Assembly (NCBI RefSeq): GCF_018449525.1
Contig: NZ_JAAVUS010000001.1
Location: 310,001-374,000, forward strand
Reading direction: 5' to 3'
DNA from: Bradyrhizobium sp. dw_78
GTDB taxonomy: Bacteria; Pseudomonadota; Alphaproteobacteria; Rhizobiales; Xanthobacteraceae
Length of the DNA: 64,000 nt
Shown here one piece after another: positions 41,658-47,933 of this stretch. The notes below the pieces were generated by a model that had not been told where the DNA came from, did not search any database, and saw only the letters and a list, made by a program, of their open reading frames with translations. How positions within the stretch are numbered: position 1 is the stretch's first letter; each line of letters begins with the position of its first letter. A program made the position numbers and the translations under genes.

Positions 41658-41658
41658 C
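41610..41658. repeat. Hairpin C at the uvrD stop codon
   Basis: GAGCATGATC at the left pairs with GATCATGCTC at the right, enclosing a second nested arm pair TTTTCGGAAAACCGG/CCACTTTTCCG. It abuts the uvrD stop codon (41658-41660), so it lies in the 3' end of that message. Confidence 0.8.
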
Positions 41659-44288
41659 TAAATCCGCTCCACGAAACTATCGACCACCTTTTTCTCGCCG
41701 GCCTTTTCGAAGGCGATGGTGAGCTTGTTGCCGTCGATCTTCACCACATGGCCGTAGCCGAATTTCTGGTGAAAGACCCGGTCATCCAGCGAGAATTCCG
41801 AGGTCGTGCCGGTGGATTTCGCGACCAGTTCGCCTTCGATCACCATCGGACCGCGCTTGTTGCGGGAAAAATCGTCGCGCGGGCTTGAGAAGGGCGACTG
41901 ATTTTCGTCGAAGCCGCCGCGCGCCTGGCCTTGCCGATTTTCCTGGCCGCGCGCGCGATTGGCCTGCGCCCGCTGCCAGCCCGGCGTCGTGTAGCTGGAG
42001 CCAAAGGATTCCACATTGTCGAAGCGCGAGGGGCCGTAGCCGCCGGCGCCGCCCCAGCCCGAGCCGCCCTTGGATTCCGTGATTTCGACGTTGTGGGCCG
42101 GCAATTCGTCGAGAAAGCGCGACGGGATCGTGGTCGACCAGGTGCCGTGGATCCGCCGGTTGGTGGCGAAATAGAGCTTGGCGCGGCGCCGCGCGCGGGT
42201 CAGGCCGACATGGGCGAGGCGGCGCTCTTCCTCGAGCCCTGCGCGGCCCTGTTCGTCGAGCGTGCGCTGGCTCGGAAACAGGCCCTCCTCCCAGCCGGGC
42301 AGGAAGACGTTGCCGAATTCGAGCCCCTTGGCCGAATGCAGCGTCATCAAGGATACCGCCTGCTCGTCGGCGCCGCCGTCGCGGTCCATCACCAGCGAGA
42401 TATGTTCGAGGAAGCCTTGCAGGTTCTCGAACTCCTCCATCGAGCGCACCAGCTCTTTCAGGTTGTCGAGCCGGCCGGCTGCGTCGGCGGAACGGTCCTT
42501 CTGCCACATCTCGGTGTAGCCGCTCTCGTCGAGCACGATTTCGGCCAGTTCGGTGTGCGAGGTCACTTCGCGCTGGGCGCGCCAGCGGTCGAAGCTCGCA
42601 ATGAGATCGCGCAGCGCGCCGCGCGCCTTCGGCTTCAATTCGTCGGTCTCGACCACGGCGCGCGCGGCCTCGAACAGCGGAATGCGGCGCTTGCGGGCGT
42701 GGTCGTGCAGCATCTGCACGCTGGCGTCGCCGAGCCCGCGCTTCGGCACGTTGATGATGCGCTCGAAGGCGAGGTCGTCGGCCGGCGAGTTGATGGTGCG
42801 TAAGTAAGCCAGCGCGTCGCGGATTTCCGCGCGCTCATAGAAGCGCGGGCCGCCGATCACCCGATAGGACAGTCCGAGCGTGACGAAACGGTCTTCGAAT
42901 TCGCGCATCTGGAACGAGGCGCGCACCAGGATCGCGATCTCGTTGAGATTCTCGCCGCTGCGCTGCAGTTCCTCGATCTCCTCGCCGATGGCGCGGGCTT
43001 CCTCTTCCGAATCCCAGGCGCCGGTGACGGTGACTTTTTCGCCGTCGACGTCCTCGGTACGCAGCGTCTTGCCGAGCCGGCTTTCGTTATGCGCGATCAG
43101 ATGCGAGGCGGCGGCCAGGATGTGGCCGGTGGAGCGGTAATTGCGCTCCAGCCGGATCACCTTGGCGCCGGGGAAATCGTGCTCGAAGCGCAGGATGTTG
43201 TCGACCTCCGCGCCGCGCCAGCCATAGATCGACTGGTCGTCGTCACCGACGCAGCAGATGTTCTTGGGCGGTGCGGACGGGGCGGCCTGAGTGGATGGGG
43301 TCATTCCGGGATGCGCAGGAAGCGCAGACCCGGAATCTTGGGATTGTTTGTCCTCATCTTCAGATTCTTTGATGTGCAATGGCACATCGGGGTTCACGCC
43401 TTCAGCGTGTGTCGGAACGACGGCAGAACCGGTGTATCCCGGAATAATGGAAGACAGGGGCGCGCCCGGTTTCGAAGGCGCCTGCGACAATAGCCGTAGC
43501 CAGAGATATTGCGCGACGTTGGTGTCCTGATATTCGTCCACCAGAATGAACTTGAAGCGGCTCTGGTATTGCCGCAGCACGTCCGGGTGCTCGCGGAAGA
43601 TCCGGATGTTCTCCAGCAGCAGATCGCCGAAATCGGCGGCGTTGAGGATCTTCAGCCGCTCCTGATAACTGCTGTAGAGCTTGCCGCCCTTGCCGTTGCC
43701 GAACACGATGGCTTCGCCCGCCGGCACTTGCGAGGGCGTCAGGCCGCGGTTCTTCCAGCCGTCGATCAGGCCGGCCAGCATGCGGGCCGGCCAGCGCTTC
43801 TCGTCGATATTTTCGGCCTGCAACAATTGCTTCAGCAGCCGCACCTGATCGTCGACATCGAGCACGGTGAAATTGGATTTCAGCTGCGCCAGCTCGGCAT
43901 GGCTGCGCAGGATGCGGCCGCCGATCGAATGGAAGGTGCCGAGCCACGGCATGCCTTCGACCGCCTGGCCCAGCATCTGGCCGAGCCGCAGCTTCATCTC
44001 GCGCGCGGCCTTGTTGGTGAAGGTGACCGAGAGGATTTCGCCGGGACGGGCGCGGCCCTGGCTCAGGATATGGGCGATCCGGCAGGTCAGCACGCGGGTC
44101 TTGCCGGTGCCGGCGCCCGCCAGCACCAGCACCGGTCCGTCCAGCGTCTCCACCGCCTCGCGCTGTTCCGGATTGAGGCCCGCGAGATAGGGCGGCGTCG
44201 AGGCCGCCCGCGCGCGCGCGGCAATGCCGCCGGAAACGGGCTGGTGATCGGGGACGCTGCGAGGTGTCAGTCTGTTGGGCTCGGTCAT
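41658..44288 (-). CDS. uvrD: ATP-dependent DNA helicase UvrD/PcrA with internal insertion
   Basis: This is a superfamily 1A helicase for nucleotide excision and mismatch repair, 876 aa. Motif I is AGAGTGKT at residues 57-64, motif Ia TFTNKAAREMKLR, motif II DEYQDTN at 251-257, motif III GDDDQSIYGWRGA at 348-360, motif IV region FPGAKVIRLERNYRST, and motif VI LAHVGLTRARRRA. A C-terminal Tudor-like end (FGYGHVVKIDGNKLTIAFEK) closes the protein. Residues about 269-341, between motifs II and III, are an extra segment of roughly 70 residues. About 41 of them are encoded by a REP-like repeat. The frame is maintained through it, so the gene is probably functional. Stop at the edge of hairpin C. Confidence 0.95.
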   Translation of the reverse strand: MTEPNRLTPRSVPDHQPVSGGIAARARAASTPPYLAGLNPEQREAVETLDGPVLVLAGAGTGKTRVLTCRIAHILSQGRARPGEILSVTFTNKAAREMKLRLGQMLGQAVEGMPWLGTFHSIGGRILRSHAELAQLKSNFTVLDVDDQVRLLKQLLQAENIDEKRWPARMLAGLIDGWKNRGLTPSQVPAGEAIVFGNGKGGKLYSSYQERLKILNAADFGDLLLENIRIFREHPDVLRQYQSRFKFILVDEYQDTNVAQYLWLRLLSQAPSKPGAPLSSIIPGYTGSAVVPTHAEGVNPDVPLHIKESEDEDKQSQDSGSALPAHPGMTPSTQAAPSAPPKNICCVGDDDQSIYGWRGAEVDNILRFEHDFPGAKVIRLERNYRSTGHILAAASHLIAHNESRLGKTLRTEDVDGEKVTVTGAWDSEEEARAIGEEIEELQRSGENLNEIAILVRASFQMREFEDRFVTLGLSYRVIGGPRFYERAEIRDALAYLRTINSPADDLAFERIINVPKRGLGDASVQMLHDHARKRRIPLFEAARAVVETDELKPKARGALRDLIASFDRWRAQREVTSHTELAEIVLDESGYTEMWQKDRSADAAGRLDNLKELVRSMEEFENLQGFLEHISLVMDRDGGADEQAVSLMTLHSAKGLEFGNVFLPGWEEGLFPSQRTLDEQGRAGLEEERRLAHVGLTRARRRAKLYFATNRRIHGTWSTTIPSRFLDELPAHNVEITESKGGSGWGGAGGYGPSRFDNVESFGSSYTTPGWQRAQANRARGQENRQGQARGGFDENQSPFSSPRDDFSRNKRGPMVIEGELVAKSTGTTSEFSLDDRVFHQKFGYGHVVKIDGNKLTIAFEKAGEKKVVDSFVERI
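43300..43421. repeat. REP-like element inside the uvrD coding sequence
   Basis: The element starts GTCATTCCGGGATGCGC and ends TGTCGGAACGAC. It contains the inner arm ACCCGGAATCTTG and the nested palindrome ATGTGCAATGGCACAT, which is shared with the intergenic element at 30364-30486. It encodes residues about 290-330 of UvrD in frame. A further fragment TATCCCGGAATAATGG follows at 43435-43450. Confidence 0.85.
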
Positions 44289-44577
44289 GCGAATCGTCTT
44301 TTCCCCACGATGGCACCGTGAGGGCGTGAAGGGGAGCCTTCATAGCAGGAATGAACGGCATATAGGGATTTGCGGCCGTTTTGACAGGAGTTATCCCGGC
44401 GCCGTTTCCGCCTGCGCCCTGATTTCGTTCCGGCAAAACGGCGGTTTTTTGCGGTTTCAGCCCCTTGAATAGCGCGGAACCTTCGTTCTTGCGGTGGATT
44501 GGTCCCGCAGCCGATGCGGCGATGCTTCCAAGGCGCGCCGAGATCGAAACGGAATATGAAAAAACAGGGGTCCTGAC

Positions 44578-44751
44578 ATGCTGAGCTGGGTCGTTACTTT
44601 CCTGATTATCGCGCTGATCGCCGGCATTCTGGGCTTCGGCGGTCTCGCCGGTGCCTCGATCGAAATCGCCAAGATCATCTTCTTTGTCGCCATCGTGCTG
44701 TTTCTGGTCTCGGCCGTGATTGGCTTCGCGCGCGGACGCAACCGCGTTTAG
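44578..44751 (+). CDS. DUF1328 family small membrane protein
   Basis: This 57-residue protein begins [20 protein letters not shown] with the ribosome site AGGGG (44566-44570) seven bases before the ATG. It has two hydrophobic helices separated by [13 protein letters not shown] and ends in the basic tail GFARGRNRV. This is the layout of DUF1328 (YtjA-like) proteins, small inner-membrane proteins of unknown function often seen near stress genes. It reads divergently from uvrD. The gene is short, but sequence pattern and ribosome site make it a confident call. Confidence 0.88.
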   Translation: MLSWVVTFLIIALIAGILGFGGLAGASIEIAKIIFFVAIVLFLVSAVIGFARGRNRV

Positions 44752-44760
44752 CGCTGATCC

Positions 44761-44804
44761 CTCATCCTGAGGAGCTTGCGCTGGCAAGCGTCTCGAAGGA
44801 TGAG
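44761..44804. repeat. Short hairpin repeat, family E, copy 2
   Basis: CTCATCCTGAGGAGCTTGCG at the left and CTCGAAGGATGAG at the right, with inner GCTTGCG/GGCAAGC arms. It is the same type as 39741-39782 and lies between two convergent genes, where it could end both transcripts. Confidence 0.78.
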
Positions 44805-44834
44805 GCCGGAGTGACCATCAAGGCCTCATGCGGG

Positions 44835-45347
44835 TCACTTCGAAGGCATCGCGATCCTGCGTCCGATGCCCTCGGGGCGCGGCACGCCGGCATGGGCGTT
44901 GGCGACGGCCGTGATGCGGGCGCGGATATCGGCGGGAAACGGCGCGGTCTTGCGCGCCGCCATGTCGATATGGAGCGACATGTTTTCCGACGTCGCCGAC
45001 AGCCAGCCTTCTTCGGCATGGCGCAATTCCTTAAACGTATGCAGGCGCTTTTCGTCGGCGTCGACCAGCAGGATCGATACCTGCACCGGATCGCCCAAAT
45101 GAATTTCGCGCAGATAGCGCACATGACATTCGGCGGTGAAGGTCGAGCCGTGACGCTCCTTCATATAGGTGGGACCTATCCCAAGCCGGAGCCATAACTC
45201 GTCGATGGCGCGGTCGAACATCACGTTGTAATAGGCCATGTTGAGATGGCCGTTGTAATCGATCCATTGCGGCTCGATCTGCATCACCGACGACAGGAAC
45301 GGGGCGGGCCGGAGCAGGGCTTCGTCGGCGCTGGCGGTGCTGGTCAT
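44835..45347 (-). CDS. Hotdog-fold acyl-CoA thioesterase family protein
   Basis: The 170-aa protein has a 4HBT-type hotdog fold. The active-site-like helix start is WIDYNGHLNMAYYNVMFDRAIDELW (residues about 28-52), with the Asp-Tyr-Asn-Gly-His pattern of this family. Downstream are HGSTFTAECHVRYLREIHLGDPV and SLHIDMAARKTAPFP. Members hydrolyse thioesters of small acyl-CoA molecules; some act on carnitine- or betaine-derived thioesters, but nothing here fixes the substrate. It stands divergently from the FAD-linked dehydrogenase gene, with 84 bases between the starts, so the two may share a control region. Confidence 0.87.
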   Translation of the reverse strand: MTSTASADEALLRPAPFLSSVMQIEPQWIDYNGHLNMAYYNVMFDRAIDELWLRLGIGPTYMKERHGSTFTAECHVRYLREIHLGDPVQVSILLVDADEKRLHTFKELRHAEEGWLSATSENMSLHIDMAARKTAPFPADIRARITAVANAHAGVPRPEGIGRRIAMPSK

Positions 45348-45431
45348 TCTGTTTCCCGTTCGTTCGACCCATGAACTATTGACCCGCTATATATCCTTTG
45401 TCACGGTCGGTTAAGTCCGGGAGGAAGTTAC

Positions 45432-46850
45432 GTGGCAACGACAATTACCAATCATCCCAAGCGGCCGGAGCCGCAGGCCCTGGCCGGCGCGGTGGAAGCG
45501 CTGGCGGCGCGGTTCGGCAACCGGCTGATCACCTCGCAGGCGGTGCGCGACCAGCATGCCCACACCACGACATGGCTGAAATCGCAGCCGCCGGACGCCG
45601 TGGTGATGGCGCAGGAGACGGCGGACATCCAGGACGTGGTGCGGATCTGCGCCAGGCACAGCGTGCCGGTGATCGCGTTCGGCGCCGGCACCTCGCTGGA
45701 AGGCCAGGTCAACGCGGCGGCCGGCGGCATCTGCATCGACCTGCGCGATATGAACCGGGTGCTCGCGGTACATCCGGAGGATCTGGATTGCGTGATCCAG
45801 CCCGGCATCACCCGCAAGACCCTGAACGAGCATCTGCGCGACCAGGGCGTGTTCTTTCCGATCGATCCCGGCGCCGATGCCTCGCTCGGTGGCATGGCGT
45901 CGACCCGGGCGTCGGGCACCAATGCGGTGCGCTACGGCACCATGCGCGAGAACGTGCTGGCGCTGAAAGTGGTGCGCGGCGACGGCGAGATCATCACCAC
46001 CGGCACCCGTGCCAAGAAATCCTCCGCCGGTTACGATCTGACGCATCTGTTCGTCGGCGCCGAAGGCACGCTCGGCATCATCTCCGAACTCACGATCAAG
46101 CTGCGCGGCATTCCCGAAACCATCGCGGCCGCCGCCTGTTCGTTCGAGACCGTGCGCGGTGCCTGCCAGGCGACCATCCTGGCGATCCAGACCGGCATTC
46201 CGGTCGCGCGCATCGAACTGCTCAATGCCGAGCAGGTGCGCGCCTGCAATTCCTATTCGAAATTGTCGCTGCCGGAGACGCCGCTATTGCTGCTGGAATT
46301 CCACGGCAGCGAGAACGATGTCGCCGAGCAGTCGAAGAATTTCGCCGAGATCGCCGGCGAATGCGGCGGCGGGGATTTCACCTGGACCACGCGGCCCGAG
46401 GACCGCACCAAATTGTGGCAGGCACGGCACGATGCCTATTGGTCGGTGAAGGCGCTGCGTCCCGGCGCCGGCGTGGTGGCGACCGATGTCTGCGTGCCGA
46501 TTTCGCGGCTCGCCGATTGCGTCACCGAGACGGAAGAAGATTTGAAAAGGCTGCGGCTGCAATCGCCGATCGTCGGCCATGTCGGCGACGGCAATTTCCA
46601 CTGCTCGCTGTTGTGCGACGTCGACGATGCCGACGAGATGGCGCGGGGCGAGGACTTCATGCATCGGCTGGTCGAGCGCGCGCAGGCGATGGGCGGCACC
46701 TGCACCGGCGAACATGGCATCGGGCAGGGCAAGCAGAAATACCTTGAGGCCGAACTCGGCCCGGAAGCGATCGAGACCATGCGGGCGCTGAAGCAGGCGC
46801 TCGATCCGCAGAATATCTTCAATCCCGGAAAGATCGTGCCGGCGGCGTGA
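45432..46850 (+). CDS. FAD-linked D-lactate/glycolate-type dehydrogenase
   Basis: The 472-aa flavoprotein has a GTG start at 45432 with GGGAGGAA just upstream (45419-45426). The PCMH-type FAD domain shows VIAFGAGTSLEGQVNAAAGGICIDL, GADASLGGMASTRASGTNAVRYG and GAEGTLGIISELTIKL. The C-terminal FAD-oxidase domain has VGHVGDGNFHCSLLCD, CTGEHGIGQGKQKYL and NIFNPGKIVP. It is the LDHD/Dld/GlcD family, which oxidises D-2-hydroxy acids such as D-lactate, or D-2-hydroxyglutarate. There is no glcE or glcF next to it, which favours the single-subunit D-lactate dehydrogenase type. Substrate assignment is by family only. A terminator follows. Confidence 0.9.
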   Translation: MATTITNHPKRPEPQALAGAVEALAARFGNRLITSQAVRDQHAHTTTWLKSQPPDAVVMAQETADIQDVVRICARHSVPVIAFGAGTSLEGQVNAAAGGICIDLRDMNRVLAVHPEDLDCVIQPGITRKTLNEHLRDQGVFFPIDPGADASLGGMASTRASGTNAVRYGTMRENVLALKVVRGDGEIITTGTRAKKSSAGYDLTHLFVGAEGTLGIISELTIKLRGIPETIAAAACSFETVRGACQATILAIQTGIPVARIELLNAEQVRACNSYSKLSLPETPLLLLEFHGSENDVAEQSKNFAEIAGECGGGDFTWTTRPEDRTKLWQARHDAYWSVKALRPGAGVVATDVCVPISRLADCVTETEEDLKRLRLQSPIVGHVGDGNFHCSLLCDVDDADEMARGEDFMHRLVERAQAMGGTCTGEHGIGQGKQKYLEAELGPEAIETMRALKQALDPQNIFNPGKIVPAA

Positions 46851-46885
46851 ACGCTCGACGAAGAATTCTCACCGGCAAAAAAGTC

Positions 46886-46916
46886 GGGCTCTGATCGCTT
46901 CAGAGCCCGGTTTTTT
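46886..46916. terminator. Bidirectional Rho-independent terminator
   Basis: GGGCTCTG/CAGAGCCC forms an 8-bp stem with an ATCGCTT loop. It is followed by CGGTTTTTT on the + strand and by a matching T-run (CGACTTTTTT) on the minus strand. It serves the + strand dehydrogenase and the minus-strand hypothetical gene; the latter's stop codon overlaps the end of the T-run. Confidence 0.85.
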
Positions 46917-47364
46917 ATGCTGTTATTGAGCCGTTGCTTGTTGCTGAGCTGCTGCTTGTCGAGCTGCTGCCATTGCCCTGCAGCGTGACGTAATCCGTTT
47001 CCATTGACTGATTGCCGGTCGTGGGATCGATGATCACGGTGTTGATGGTCATTTTGCCGGCGCTGGAGAGCTGCATCTGGGAATCGCCGATGCGGAAGAC
47101 GCCATTGGTGTTGATGTAGACGCGCCCGGTTTGCAGGCCGCTATCCGCGGTCTGAAAGCGGACATTGGCGCGGTAGCCGTTGATATTGGAAATGGTGAGC
47201 GTAACCGCCTTGCCGTTGGAATCCGTTCCGCTCCAGGTGCCCTGCCATTGCGTCGGATCGACATTGGCAAACTTCGAGCCGGGCGGGATCGAGGCCTGCG
47301 TCGGGGCCGTATAGGCCGATTGCAGAATGCTGAAGATGTTGATCGTTGACGATGTCGATGCCAT
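46915..47364 (-). CDS. Hypothetical protein with Ser/Thr-rich C-terminus
   Basis: The protein has 149 aa from the ATG at 47364 (MASTSSTINIFSILQSAYTA). It has no cysteine and no obvious signal peptide. The middle has a beta-rich pattern with regularly spaced Gly and aromatic residues (WQGTWSGTDSNGKAVTLTI, RANVRFQTADSGLQTGRVYI, FRIGDSQMQLSSAGKMTI), reminiscent of small secreted beta-barrel or lipocalin-like domains. The last 20 residues are Ser/Thr/Asn-rich. The start resembles non-classical secretion substrates (short, Ser/Thr-rich, no hydrophobic core), but this is only a suggestion. The stop codon sits in the terminator T-run. Function unknown. Confidence 0.7.
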   Translation of the reverse strand: MASTSSTINIFSILQSAYTAPTQASIPPGSKFANVDPTQWQGTWSGTDSNGKAVTLTISNINGYRANVRFQTADSGLQTGRVYINTNGVFRIGDSQMQLSSAGKMTINTVIIDPTTGNQSMETDYVTLQGNGSSSTSSSSATSNGSITA

Positions 47365-47532
47365 CGGTGTTCTCCGCGGGGGCCGGATGAAGGGGCGGTG
47401 AGGAACTACTGGCAGAACAAAATTAATGGTTGATTAACCCTGAACCGACACTTCGCCGAATGGGCTTAAGGCGCAATTTTCCGTCGCTTGTTGAAGGACG
47501 ATGCCGGCGCCGTCCGGGAAGCCGCCCCGGCG
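47365..47532. other. Intergenic region before the amidase locus end
   Basis: This 168 bp holds the leader of the hypothetical gene and the 3' region of the RidA gene. It contains TTAATGGTTGATTAACCC (about 47422-47439), an imperfect palindrome that may be part of the hypothetical gene's promoter. Confidence 0.4.
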
Positions 47533-47922
47533 TCAGCTTGAGGGGCGTCGTGCGATCAGGTCGATCTCGATCAAGGCGTCATAGGCGAGGCCGGTGACGC
47601 CGACGCAGGTGCGCGCGGGCAGGCGATCTGGCGCGAAATAGCTGCGATAGGTCTCGTTCATCGCGAGGTAATCTTCCTTGAAACGGGTCAGATAGATCCG
47701 CGCCATCGCGACATGCTCGAAATCGAGTCCGAGGCCGTTCAGCACCTTTTTCAGATTGGCCATGACGGCATGGGTCTGGGCCACGATGCCGCCGGGCAAA
47801 ACGCCGGGCGCCTCCGGCGTATCCGGCATCTGGCCGGTAATCAGCACAAAGCCGTCGCTCTCGACCGCGTGGCTGAAGGGCGCGACCGGCTTCGGGCCGC
47901 CGGCAATCATGTGAAATTTCAT
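47533..47922 (-). CDS. RidA family protein
   Basis: The 129-aa protein starts at 47922 (MKFHMIAGGPKPVAPFSHAV). It shows the RidA/YjgF/UK114 pattern: APFSHAVESDGFVLITGQMP, QTHAVMANLKKVLNGLGLDFEHVA and the C-terminal PARTCVGVTGLAYDALIEIDLIA with the conserved Arg that binds the substrate carboxylate. RidA proteins hydrolyse reactive enamines and imines released by PLP enzymes, and other family members act in catabolic pathways on related substrates. The gene is 11 bases downstream of the AraC-amidase fusion gene and is the last gene of the operon-like block. A longer frame reaching upstream overlaps that gene and is not coding. Confidence 0.9.
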   Translation of the reverse strand: MKFHMIAGGPKPVAPFSHAVESDGFVLITGQMPDTPEAPGVLPGGIVAQTHAVMANLKKVLNGLGLDFEHVAMARIYLTRFKEDYLAMNETYRSYFAPDRLPARTCVGVTGLAYDALIEIDLIARRPSS

Positions 47923-47933
47923 CTGGCTTTCTT

